Shown here in pieces: positions 19,696-27,287 of a stretch of DNA of 31,518 nt. This stretch comes from Kocuria sp. Its GTDB lineage: Bacteria > Actinomycetota > Actinomycetes > Actinomycetales > Micrococcaceae. A model generated the notes under the pieces. The model did no database searches. It was not told where the DNA came from and saw only the letters and a program-made list of their open reading frames with translations. The DNA is taken from positions 1-31,518 of the forward strand of contig JAKDJD010000028.1 in assembly GCA_030454085.1 (NCBI GenBank), in the 5' to 3' direction. Position 1 is the first letter of the stretch. Each line of letters begins with the position of its first letter. The position numbers and the translations under genes were made by a program.

Positions 19696-21156
19696 TCAGG
19701 AGGACCTCACTTTTTCGTTTGTCGGGCGCTCATCCGGGGAGCTGGTACCTCCCCGCAGTGCGATGGACCGTAGAGCTCTGGGGGCGGGGGCCACGAACCT
19801 GCCGATGAGGATCACCAGCAGGTTGGCGGCCAGCGCGGGAACTCCGATATTGACCCCGCCGAACGTGGCACCAGAGACGTAGAAACCGATCGACGCGACG
19901 GAGCCAACCGCGAGCCCGAGCGCAATAAAACTCGGCCTGACTCGGGCGGGAAAAATCATGAGTGCCACGGGGACGATGAACTGGGTGATTCCGTAATAGG
20001 AGGTGTTGATCAGCGTGCCCATGATCGAGGGTGCAGAGAGGGTCAGCACGATGGAGATGGCCAGGTACACGAAAATGACCGCCTGCGTGAGTGGCTTCTG
20101 CCTGGCCTCACTGACGTGGGGGACGATGTTCCTCGACACCAGCGTGCCGATGACAAGCGCTGATGCCGAAAGCACGACGATCGCGCACAACGCGGCGCCT
20201 CCGGCAACCAGGCCCAGAAGCCAGTCGGGTAGCAACTGGCGGGCGACCTCGATGAAAGCCAGGTTGGTGTCCGCCCCGCTCAGCCCGGGGACCGCGGAGA
20301 TCGCGAAGAAGGACGTCAACAGCAGGAACGGGTACATGAGCATGTACAGCGGCATGGCGATCTGGCTGCGCCTGATTCCTACGGGAGATTTTCCGCTGAC
20401 CACGGCCTGAACCACGAAGGGGAACATGTAGAACCCCAGCGTCTGGAACAGCAGCGTCGAGATCGTATTGATCATGGGCGGCCCGGAGGGGATTGTGCTG
20501 TGGGATGACCCCAGGTCCGCTTCGGCGACGATGGTAGCGACGTTCGGTCCCTTGCTCAGGACGAAGACGGCGACCAGGACGATCACGAAGACCAGCGCGA
20601 AGTCTTTCAAGAAACTCACAAAGGCTGGGGCCCTGATTCCGGACAGCAACACGAATACCAGGGATATACCGACGCCGATCAGGACTGTCACCAGGGGGCT
20701 CAGCCCCAGCCCCAGGCCGCTGAGGGCTACCTCGAGGCCGGTCAATTGCAACTGGGCCCAGGGAACCATGAACACGACCCCGAGCACGGCGGCGGTCAGC
20801 TCCAGGGCCCGCGAGTTGAAGTGACCCCTCAAAATATCCGGGAGGTTGACGGCATCGTATTTGCGGCCGGCTTTCCACAGCAGGGGGAGGAGGAAATAGC
20901 CAATGGGGTATCCCAACAGGATGTATCCCATGAACCAGACGGAGTACATCACACCGTCTGCGTACACGCCTCCGGGAAAACCGATAATGGTGCCGATCGA
21001 ATAGACCTCGCCCACGACCATAATGAAGATGACAATGGACCCGAAGCTTCGGCCGCCGACCATGAAGTCCGAGGTCGAGGAGCCGGCGCCGACTCGTGAA
21101 TACAGGCCGAGTCCGACGGCAATCAGCAGGACCAGGACAAACATCGCAATGGTCAT
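19696..21156 (-). CDS. Sodium:solute symporter (SSS family)
   Basis: The 486-residue polytopic protein has about 13 hydrophobic helices. TSDFMVGGRSFG near the N-terminus is the hallmark loop of the SSS family, followed by GTIIGFPGGVYADGVMYSVW and the helix-2 region. The start is ATG 21156, which overlaps the DUF3311 stop (ATGA) and follows GGAGAG; a 27-residue basic in-frame extension upstream lies inside the DUF3311 gene and is not credible. The substrate is unknown: panthothenate/proline/urea-type carriers share this fold. The amidohydrolase encoded immediately downstream is the best clue, implying import of that enzyme's substrate or a linked scavenging pathway. Confidence 0.93.
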   Translation of the reverse strand: MTIAMFVLVLLIAVGLGLYSRVGAGSSTSDFMVGGRSFGSIVIFIMVVGEVYSIGTIIGFPGGVYADGVMYSVWFMGYILLGYPIGYFLLPLLWKAGRKYDAVNLPDILRGHFNSRALELTAAVLGVVFMVPWAQLQLTGLEVALSGLGLGLSPLVTVLIGVGISLVFVLLSGIRAPAFVSFLKDFALVFVIVLVAVFVLSKGPNVATIVAEADLGSSHSTIPSGPPMINTISTLLFQTLGFYMFPFVVQAVVSGKSPVGIRRSQIAMPLYMLMYPFLLLTSFFAISAVPGLSGADTNLAFIEVARQLLPDWLLGLVAGGAALCAIVVLSASALVIGTLVSRNIVPHVSEARQKPLTQAVIFVYLAISIVLTLSAPSIMGTLINTSYYGITQFIVPVALMIFPARVRPSFIALGLAVGSVASIGFYVSGATFGGVNIGVPALAANLLVILIGRFVAPAPRALRSIALRGGTSSPDERPTNEKVRSS

Positions 21157-21398
21157 GAATGCATCTCTCCGGGCTGCTCTTCGACGTCGTCGAGCTGGTA
21201 GTCGGCGTCCTTGTCGAAGAACCGCCAGCTGATCCACATGGCCAGGCTCATGAACGGAAACATCGCAAACATGAATGCCAGAACCGCGGGTATTCCGAAG
21301 AACTTCGCGGGTGAACTGCCGAGAAGCAGAATCCCTGTGATCAGAAGGACTCCTGGCACGATGAGCGCGATCGTCACGCTCGCCATTCGGGGAATCAT
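21153..21398 (-). CDS. DUF3311 small membrane protein
   Basis: The 81-residue product has two hydrophobic helices (SVTIALIVPGVLLITGILLL and VLAFMFAMFPFMSLAMWISW) and an acidic C-terminal tail. Small DUF3311 proteins are commonly encoded directly before SSS symporters and are thought to be accessory subunits. The start is certain: GGAGGG precedes ATG 21398 by three bases. It is the first gene of a three-gene operon in which each stop touches or overlaps the next start, so equimolar production with the symporter is likely. Confidence 0.88.
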   Translation of the reverse strand: MIPRMASVTIALIVPGVLLITGILLLGSSPAKFFGIPAVLAFMFAMFPFMSLAMWISWRFFDKDADYQLDDVEEQPGEMHS

Positions 21399-21428
21399 TG
21401 TCCCTCCTTCAGTGTAGGCCTGATCACA

Positions 21429-21457
21429 GTTCTATGCCCTGTCGCACTCCCACACAA
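21429..21457 (-). promoter_or_regulatory. Promoter for the DUF3311-symporter-amidohydrolase operon
   Basis: On the - strand TTGTGT (complement of 21452-21457) and TAGAAC (complement of 21429-21434) are separated by exactly 17 bases, about 30 bases upstream of the DUF3311 start. TGTGATCAGGCCTACACT just downstream looks weakly like half of a Crp/GlxR site; the second half-site is poor. Confidence 0.5.
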
Positions 21458-21580
21458 GGCGGGATGCTTTGTCGTTTTCCATGCCAGCGAAATGTGCGCG
21501 GAACCCGGCAACCCGTGATAGCGAGGTCGGATGGCTGGGGAGGGACGCGCGGGAGGACCGTCCGAGTCGTTCGTGGCCGA

Positions 21581-22600
21581 TCAGCTGTTCTGTAGGGTTT
21601 TCAGCAGTGCTGCGCCTTCGTCGGACAGCTCGACCCTGTTGGTATCCCACGGATAGGGGACAACGGGCAGCTGCTCGAAGTCGACGTGGTCGCGTCCCAC
21701 GTTCGCGAAGGCGCGGAGGAGCGCCGTCAGGTCGGAAGGATTCTTGAGGCCGTCGTCGACCGTCACCGCGGAAGACGCCTTGTCCAGGACGTCGAACATC
21801 TTCAGCGGATCGCTCAGGACCGATTCCTTGTCAGCCTTTTTCAGAATCGCTTTCATGACGCTCTGTTGATGTCCGATGCGGGCGAGGTCGCTTCCGTCGC
21901 CGATGGCGTGCCGGGTACGGGCCATGGCCAGGGCGTCTTTCCCATGCAGGGTGTGGCAACCGGCCTGCAGCTTGAGATTGGCATCGGGGTCGTCAATCGC
22001 CTCCGGCAGGCACATGTCGATGCCACCGAGGGAGTCCACGATCGACACGAATCCTCCGAAACTGACGTCCACGTAATGGTCGAGTTTCATGCCTGTCAGG
22101 TCGCTGACGGCCGCGACCAACTGGGAATCGCCTTCGTCGAGCAGCGAATTGATCTGAATGGGCTGGCTGGGGTTCGACGAATGCTCTGCAGACCCCTTGG
22201 GCGGGGTGACCATCGTGTCCCGGGGGATCTGAATGCCCGTGGCCTTGTCGTGGGCCGCATTGAGATGGACCACCATCATCGAGTCGCTGCGGCGTCCCTC
22301 GGCGTCGCCCGCCTCGATCGATCCGTCTCTCTCATCCGATCCCACGACCAGGATGTTCAGTGGACCGTCCATATCCGGTGAGGAATTCAGCCCATTCACG
22401 GCGGTCGACCGGACGTTGTTGGAGAGGTGGTGGACGACGCCGATACCGGCAATCGTCGCGGCCGTCACCGTGATCGCCGTGGTTGCGGCCGCGATCCGGA
22501 ACCCTTTTCTGGCGTGCCATGGGCGCCGCGCGGGCGGGGGAGCCGTCGGGAGGCTCTCGGTCGGGAATTCGTGCTGGCTGTTCTGGTGGCCGTAGGACAT
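21581..22600 (-). CDS. LytR-CpsA-Psr (LCP) family protein
   Basis: LCP proteins are membrane-anchored phosphotransferases that attach teichoic-acid-like polymers or arabinogalactan to peptidoglycan on the outer face of the membrane. From ATG 22600 (AAGGG upstream) the product has 339 residues. A proline-rich cytoplasmic stretch (1-33) precedes one transmembrane helix (about 36-56) and the extracellular LCP domain. In the domain, LNILVVGSDERDG, RRSDSMMVVHLN, IQIPRDTMV, VDSLGGIDMCLP and MARTRHAIGDGSDLARIGHQQ carry the conserved Asp and Arg residues that bind the polyprenyl pyrophosphate. The domain ends near the protein end, with no LytR_C extension. It is divergent from the ZIP gene. Confidence 0.92.
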   Translation of the reverse strand: MSYGHQNSQHEFPTESLPTAPPPARRPWHARKGFRIAAATTAITVTAATIAGIGVVHHLSNNVRSTAVNGLNSSPDMDGPLNILVVGSDERDGSIEAGDAEGRRSDSMMVVHLNAAHDKATGIQIPRDTMVTPPKGSAEHSSNPSQPIQINSLLDEGDSQLVAAVSDLTGMKLDHYVDVSFGGFVSIVDSLGGIDMCLPEAIDDPDANLKLQAGCHTLHGKDALAMARTRHAIGDGSDLARIGHQQSVMKAILKKADKESVLSDPLKMFDVLDKASSAVTVDDGLKNPSDLTALLRAFANVGRDHVDFEQLPVVPYPWDTNRVELSDEGAALLKTLQNS

Positions 22601-22693
22601 AGGGGACCCTTGCGGTGAGGAGGAAAGAAAGCGGGACAACGGCGCGAGCGGGGGAAGCGTCGTCGTGCATATCAAATTCAAACCAATGCAGCT

Positions 22694-22727
22694 GGGGAAA
22701 GCATGGAAAAAGATCTGAAGTTTCCCC
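22694..22727. repeat. Inverted repeat between lcp and ZIP genes
   Basis: GGGGAAA (22694-22700) and TTTCCCC (22721-22727) form a 7+7 inverted repeat with a 20-base spacer in the 248-base divergent region. It could be a regulator site for either gene. It does not resemble known Zur, MntR or DtxR boxes, and chance is possible. Confidence 0.25.
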
Positions 22728-22848
22728 GAAGGTCGGAAGGAATATCCCCGGTTCAGCAGATCATGCTCGGTGAGAAAAACGAGGCGTCGAGTTGCTCACC
22801 GAGTGGAGGGAGGTGTTGCATGGGTCGAGTCGCGAATGGAGGACAAGA

Positions 22849-23586
22849 ATGGCGATCGCACTCTTGCTGGGCGCCAGCGCAGCCGCAGCTACTCTCATCG
22901 GCGGGCTGGTGGCCATGCGGGTTCAGGACAGGAAGCATCTGGTTCTGGGCGCCGCAGGAGGCGTGATCCTGGGGGTGGTGGCCTTCGATCTCCTGCCGGA
23001 GGCGTTCGAGGGGAACACCCAAGAGCTTTTCGGAATCCCATGGGTCATGATGCTCTTTCTCGCCGGATTCATGACCATTCACGTGGTGGAAAAATCCCTC
23101 GAAATGCACAGCGCCAATGAGGAGCATTACGCCCGGCACAGTCACTCCTTGAAACCGTTGGGATTGCTCGCGGGCGGGGCGCTCGTTGCCCACAGTTTCA
23201 TGGACGGCCTCAGCCTCGGCGTCAGCCTGACGGCGGGGGCGGGTCTGGCCCTCACGGTCGGGATCGCGGTCCTGGCTCACGATTTCGCGGATGGGTTCAA
23301 CACCTTCACGCTCACGGCCATGTTCGGCAACGGTCGACGGCGCGCCGTCGTCGTGCTGGTCCTCGACGCGCTGGCCCCGATCATCGGCGCCGTGGTCGGG
23401 TCGGCGCTGCATCTCAGCCCCTCTGCTATCGCCTTGTACCTCGCCTATTTCGCCGGGTTCCTGCTCCACATCGCCACGAGTCACATCCTGCCCGAAGCCC
23501 ACGCCGATCACCCTGCGTGGGGGACGCTGGGGGCCACCCTCGCCGGCGTCGTCTTCATGGGTGCCATCATGACGGTGGCCCACTAG
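22849..23586 (+). CDS. ZIP-family metal transporter
   Basis: ZIP proteins move divalent metals such as zinc, manganese or iron into the cytoplasm. The 245-residue product has about eight helices. The paired metal-binding motifs of helices 4 and 5 are HSFMDG (His115, Asp119) and HDFADG (His144, Asp148). A histidine-bearing loop (HSANEEHYARHSH, 87-99) lies between helices 3 and 4, as usual. The start ATG 22849 follows TGGAGGA at 22837-22843. A longer in-frame reading from 22792 would add 19 residues without any ribosome-binding site. The gene is transcribed alone. Metal specificity cannot be read from sequence. Confidence 0.92.
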   Translation: MAIALLLGASAAAATLIGGLVAMRVQDRKHLVLGAAGGVILGVVAFDLLPEAFEGNTQELFGIPWVMMLFLAGFMTIHVVEKSLEMHSANEEHYARHSHSLKPLGLLAGGALVAHSFMDGLSLGVSLTAGAGLALTVGIAVLAHDFADGFNTFTLTAMFGNGRRRAVVVLVLDALAPIIGAVVGSALHLSPSAIALYLAYFAGFLLHIATSHILPEAHADHPAWGTLGATLAGVVFMGAIMTVAH

Positions 23587-23715
23587 ACCGGGGGACGGGC
23601 CTCAATGTTTGGTCAGGGCCGATGGCCAGGAGCAGCTCGGCATGGGGGACCCGTGGTTCGTGAGGGGTACGCGTCCGTCTGGAGGCTGTGTGCCTCAGCG
23701 TAGAAGCGGTGCCCC

Positions 23716-23811
23716 CCCCATTCGGAGGCGGTTGCCGGATTGAGCGGCGCTTTCCGCCGTTAGGTGTGGGTCTAACCGCCTCCGAACTCCGGAAAACGCC
23801 GCCGAATGGGG
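23716..23811. repeat. 96-base nested-palindrome element (MITE- or ncRNA-like)
   Basis: The 497-base gap between the ZIP and DUF418 genes has no convincing gene. Inside it the ends 23716-23733 and 23794-23811 are inverted repeats matching at 16 of 18 positions (CCCCATTCGG is shared perfectly). A perfect 13-bp pair TTCGGAGGCGGTT (23721-23733) and AACCGCCTCCGAA (23774-23786) is nested within. A third pair, GCGGCGCTTTCCG (23744-23756) with 23790-23802, has one mismatch that becomes a G-U pair on the - strand. These pairings compete or interleave. A short hairpin AAGGG/CCCTT follows at 23831-23847. Confidence 0.65.
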
Positions 23812-24083
23812 AAACCACCACCAAACCGTGAAGGGTTGCCGGCCCTTGACCTCCGCCTGCCGTATGGAAACCGGGGCACCTTGACCTTGTCGTTGCGGTG
23901 CACGCCCAAAACTTCGGCTTCGGGCCGGGACGTGACGGGAACGAACCCGGATGCATTGCCCAGATCTACACCGGCGCCGGGGAAGCATGCTTGCAGGCAC
24001 CCCGTGAGTCACAAGTCCTTCGACGACTGGTCATCACGTGATTCATATTCTTCTTGAATTCCGCTCTGTTACCGTGGGCCGGC

Positions 24084-25157
24084 GTGACACGCGTAGAGAC
24101 TCCCCAGAGAACCACGACGAGGACGGACGGCTCACAGCCATCATCCCCGTCGGACCGCATTGTATCGATTGACGTTATTCGCGGAATCGCCATTGCGGGC
24201 ATCTTGCTCATCAATATCGACTATTTCCTGGAACAGGCGGGTCAGACTGGAAACCCCTCCGAATCGGACACCGTCATATGGCAGGTTGTCGACGACGTCG
24301 CGCTGGGCAAATTCCATTTCGTCTTCGCGTTTCTCTTCGGCGTCGGAATCTACATATTCCTCACACGTTTACGGGCCAAGGGACTCTCGACGTGGGTCTA
24401 TATTCGCCGGATGATCATTCTGGTGGCCGCTGGACTCCTCAACTCAGTACTCGGCGGAATCGACGTGCTCATGTCCTACGGCGTACTCGCCCTTCTGCTT
24501 CTGCCGTTGACCCTGTTGCCGCGGTGGATTTTCGCAGTCTTCGGCATCGCGGCGGCCGTGATCCCCGATGTGATGCAACTGCTGACTGATCTGAACGCCG
24601 TGGACTTCCACCTTCCGTCCATCGTGTTGCCGTTGCTGTCCTTTGCACGCACGATCGGGCACATGACGCTCGGGTTCTGGCTGGCAGGTCACGGCCTGTT
24701 CTCGAGGAGTACCCGGATCCCTGTCGTCTCCATTTTCGTGCTCAGCCTCATTGGGTCGGTGCCGGTGTGGATCTGGACCACGGCTGCCGGCGCTCGGACG
24801 AGCGATGCGCACGACATCGCGTTCCGCACGGCACTAGTTCCTGGTTTCATGTACGTCGCCGGTCTAATACTCCTGTTGAGAACACGTCCTGGGTGGAAGA
24901 GTCTGTCCTTCTTGCGCTTTTACGGCCGTATGGCGTTCTCGAACTATCTCGGCCAGACCGTGCTTTGCGTGGTCATCCTTCCTTTGTTCACGGCCCACGG
25001 ATACATTTCCGCTCCGGCCGGGCTGGGGATCTGGGCCGCAATCATCGTGGGTCAGTGCGTTTTCTCGATGCTGTGGCTTCGATACTTTCGCTATGGCCCG
25101 CTGGAATGGATTTGGCGGTGCGGAACGTACATGAAGTTCGCGCCGTTGCGAGCTTGA
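24084..25157 (+). CDS. DUF418 family membrane protein
   Basis: The product has about 357 residues from GTG 24084; TTG 24054 in the same frame would add ten. Neither has a good ribosome-binding site, so the start is unsure. An N-terminal RIVSIDVIRGIAIAGILLIN is the typical opening of DUF418/YeiB-like proteins. About eight to ten helices follow. The C-terminus carries the DUF418 signature GRMAFSNYLGQT and GPLEWIWRCGTY. The family is widespread and of unknown function; acyltransfer or transport have been suggested because of distant similarity to acyltransferase-3 membrane proteins. It stands alone, between the palindromic element and the phosphotransferase region. Confidence 0.88.
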   Translation: MTRVETPQRTTTRTDGSQPSSPSDRIVSIDVIRGIAIAGILLINIDYFLEQAGQTGNPSESDTVIWQVVDDVALGKFHFVFAFLFGVGIYIFLTRLRAKGLSTWVYIRRMIILVAAGLLNSVLGGIDVLMSYGVLALLLLPLTLLPRWIFAVFGIAAAVIPDVMQLLTDLNAVDFHLPSIVLPLLSFARTIGHMTLGFWLAGHGLFSRSTRIPVVSIFVLSLIGSVPVWIWTTAAGARTSDAHDIAFRTALVPGFMYVAGLILLLRTRPGWKSLSFLRFYGRMAFSNYLGQTVLCVVILPLFTAHGYISAPAGLGIWAAIIVGQCVFSMLWLRYFRYGPLEWIWRCGTYMKFAPLRA

Positions 25158-25315
25158 AGCGAGCTTGTGTAGCCGGACCTGCTACGGCGGGAATAGCCCC
25201 AGACTCGATCAGACGAGGGCCGAGGCCTCCCTGGTTGCGGCTTCCGATGATTCTGTAGGGTTCGGGGTCCCGTGTGGGGGATGCGGGTTGAACCGGTCCG
25301 GGGAGGAGAAAAATC

Positions 25316-25483
25316 ATGGGGAGTGTTCGCCTCGGTGGACCCACCGCCAAGGCGGGTGCTCGGAGGGTACCGGTGTCGGGCGGGCCCGAGTGTGCCATGG
25401 TTCTGGACGAATCGTTGAGGGTGTCGGACTGTGTTCTGTGGGACCTGAGGGTGACATCCTGGACTCATGTCGATTATCGATGA
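25316..25483 (+). CDS. Upstream ORF (55 codons) overlapping the phosphotransferase start
   Basis: ATG 25316 has the best ribosome-binding site in the neighbourhood, GGGGAGGAG at 25300-25308, with seven-base spacing. The frame encodes 55 residues beginning MGSVRLGGPTAKAGARRV and stops at TGA 25481-25483. That is 17 bases inside the next gene, in a different frame. The next gene's own ATG 25467 lacks a well-placed site. Short alternative hairpins can form over its early codons (25334-25345 versus 25342-25358, and 25359-25363 with 25386-25390). A leader peptide controlling the downstream gene by coupling or stalling is an inference; a stand-alone small protein is possible too. A weak promoter, TTGCGG (25235-25240) and TAGGGT (25256-25261), has a short 15-base spacer. 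Confidence 0.5.
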   Translation: MGSVRLGGPTAKAGARRVPVSGGPECAMVLDESLRVSDCVLWDLRVTSWTHVDYR

Positions 25484-26366
25484 AGTGCTGGACCTGGCCC
25501 GTTTCCATGGTTTGGCCGTGTCTTCCGAAGACGCGACTCTGATAGAGGCCGGTCTGGATTACCGTGTGGTCATCGCCGACGACGTTGACGGCCAGCCTTG
25601 GATTTTGCGTCAGCCTCGGCGCGACGATGTTGCCGAGAAGATCGCTAGTGAGGCGAGCGTCCTCGATTTGGTCGGACCGGTGTTGGCGAAGGATGAGGTC
25701 GCTGTGCCGGATTGGCAGGTTCACGGGGCGGATTTGATCGCGTACCCGGCTTTGCCTGGTTCTCCCGGCCTGACTTTGTCGTCTTCGGGGGAGCCGATCT
25801 GGCATATGGATCCGGCCAGCCCGGACTATGCGGCACGCTTGGGTCGTATGCTGGCCAGTTTGCACGGTATTACCGCGGCGCAGGGGTCTGTCGCCGGGGT
25901 GGAGACGCGGAGCCCTGAGCAGGTTCGTCAGGCGTGGAAGGACGACATCGACACGGTCCGTGACGGATTTTCGGTGTCTCCTGCGTTTGTTGAGTCTTGG
26001 GAGGCGTGGCTGGCCGACGACACTTGTTGGCCGGCAGAGACTGTCATGACCCATGGGGAGATCTACCCGGCCCATGTGCTGATGTCGGCCGACGGCGTCA
26101 TTACTGGGGTTCTCGACTGGACGACGGCGCGTGTGGACGACCCAGCTCGCGACTTCGCCGCACAATACGGCGCGGCCGGTCAGGACATGCTGGAAGCTGC
26201 GCTTGACGCTTACGCGGAGGCCGGTGGACCCGTCTATTCAGGCATGGCTGCCCAAGCTCGCCACTTGTGGGACGCCGCCCCTATCGGCCGCGGCCTCTAT
26301 GCTTTGACGACACGCGAGGAGCAAGACATGGTAGCGGCGGCCGCCATGCTGGGTGGGGACAGCTGA
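25467..26366 (+). CDS. Macrolide 2'-phosphotransferase-like kinase (Mph family)
   Basis: The 299-residue product aligns by eye with Mph(A)/Mph(C)-type macrolide kinases, which phosphorylate the desosamine 2'-OH using GTP. Matching blocks are GLDYRVVIA, WILRQPRRDDV, AVPDWQVHGADLIAYPAL, the catalytic loop HGEIYPAHVL (196-205), and GVLDWTTARVDDPARDF with the metal-binding Asp217. Where known Mph enzymes have HGD, this protein has HGE: Glu198 replaces the catalytic-base aspartate. It may be a diverged kinase with another substrate, or a clade with a functional glutamate. Codon use has more third-position T and more TTG than the neighbouring backbone genes, suggesting acquisition. No good ribosome-binding site precedes the ATG; the overlapping upstream ORF probably matters for its translation. 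Confidence 0.82.
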   Translation: MSIIDEVLDLARFHGLAVSSEDATLIEAGLDYRVVIADDVDGQPWILRQPRRDDVAEKIASEASVLDLVGPVLAKDEVAVPDWQVHGADLIAYPALPGSPGLTLSSSGEPIWHMDPASPDYAARLGRMLASLHGITAAQGSVAGVETRSPEQVRQAWKDDIDTVRDGFSVSPAFVESWEAWLADDTCWPAETVMTHGEIYPAHVLMSADGVITGVLDWTTARVDDPARDFAAQYGAAGQDMLEAALDAYAEAGGPVYSGMAAQARHLWDAAPIGRGLYALTTREEQDMVAAAAMLGGDS

Positions 26367-26506
26367 CGAAACTCTGACGTGGCATCTCGCGCTATTGACA
26401 ACGTTGGGTCCTAGAAAATTGTTTTCAGTCAACCGGTTTTCGTAGAGCACGTTCCGCAATTGAATTGTCCTGCATAGATACTTAACTAAGCATTCCGACC
26501 TCGAAT

Positions 26507-27091
26507 TTACAGCTGATTCGGGCCTCGTTCCTCGGTAATAGTTATACCGTCGGCTGTAACCGTACGTAGGGCGTATGTTGTGATGGAGCTTGGGCAAATA
26601 GGGCTAGTGAATGTTCCCCAGAAACTTGGTCCGGTTATAGCTCGCAGGACTGCGTCTTCGTCGTCATAGTCCCACTCTCCGTAGTATGTGGTCGAAAATG
26701 CGATGAAGTTTTCCTTCGGGGGAGCGGTGACGTCGATTTGGGGTGTGGTCCATTCACCGTTGTTTTTCTGTGCTGTCCAATTGACCTGTTTGATGGAATT
26801 CGGAAAGTAGTAAGTGAGTTTCGCATTCACGGCTACAGTTGATGGCTCCGCCTCCATGATCCAGAAACCGCGTATTGGGTACATCCCAGTGCCATCCAAT
26901 GTGAGGACGCTTGGCCGGCCAGTGTTGCATTCCTTGGAAAGCCGAACGAAGCCGGACACCTCCATGGGGGCATGCTCATCTGATACGGCGTAGCTGGGAA
27001 CTGTCGACGAGGCGGCAAGCACTGGCGCGGACCACAGGGCGCCTTTTGTCAAGGTTCGACGTGACAACGTGTTTTTGTTGACCGTTTCCAT
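26507..27091 (-). CDS. Tat-exported protein of unknown function
   Basis: The 194-residue product opens with a twin-arginine signal: SRRTLTKG at 10-17, a hydrophobic stretch, and a likely cleavage after PSYA at 35. The mature part is rich in beta-prone, Thr- and aromatic-rich sequence and has two cysteines that could pair. I recognise no domain. Similar short SRR-T-x-TKG secreted proteins are common in Micrococcaceae, sometimes with an Ig-like fold, but this is not shown here. The start follows GAGGAAG. Base composition is clearly lower in GC than the backbone genes, which suggests transfer. It is transcribed alone and convergent with the phosphotransferase. Confidence 0.75.
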   Translation of the reverse strand: METVNKNTLSRRTLTKGALWSAPVLAASSTVPSYAVSDEHAPMEVSGFVRLSKECNTGRPSVLTLDGTGMYPIRGFWIMEAEPSTVAVNAKLTYYFPNSIKQVNWTAQKNNGEWTTPQIDVTAPPKENFIAFSTTYYGEWDYDDEDAVLRAITGPSFWGTFTSPICPSSITTYALRTVTADGITITEERGPNQL

Positions 27092-27127
27092 AGCTTCCTC
27101 AGTGACTGTGGGTGTGTGACGTAATGA

Positions 27128-27156
27128 ATTCTAGTTTTGGATGCCAAGCGTCACAA
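27128..27156 (-). promoter_or_regulatory. Promoter of the Tat-exported protein gene
   Basis: On the - strand TTGTGA (complement of 27151-27156) and TAGAAT (complement of 27128-27133) are spaced by exactly 17 bases, giving a leader of about 30 nt before the ATG at 27091. It is the closest match to the sigma-70-type consensus that I noticed in the window. Confidence 0.65.
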
Positions 27157-27287
27157 GAAAATAGTAAAGCCATGGGAGTTTGTGTATTTCAAAATTAAGG
27201 AAACGTGACAATCAGTTTCGCGCCATAGGCGGCGAGTGTATCTTTGCAGATCATCGCGGAGTTGGCATGAAAGCAATGGCTAGACTG

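Noticed and set aside
21413..21430. Crp/GlxR-type site (TGTGATCAGGCCTACACT) at the symporter operon promoter.
   Set aside because: Only one half-site is good; the second half matches poorly, so it is mentioned only as a weak possibility under the promoter.
23567..23956. A 129-codon - strand frame across the nested palindromes.
   Set aside because: The translation is Pro/Arg-rich and follows the palindrome sequence, it overlaps the end of the ZIP gene, and there is no clear ribosome-binding site.
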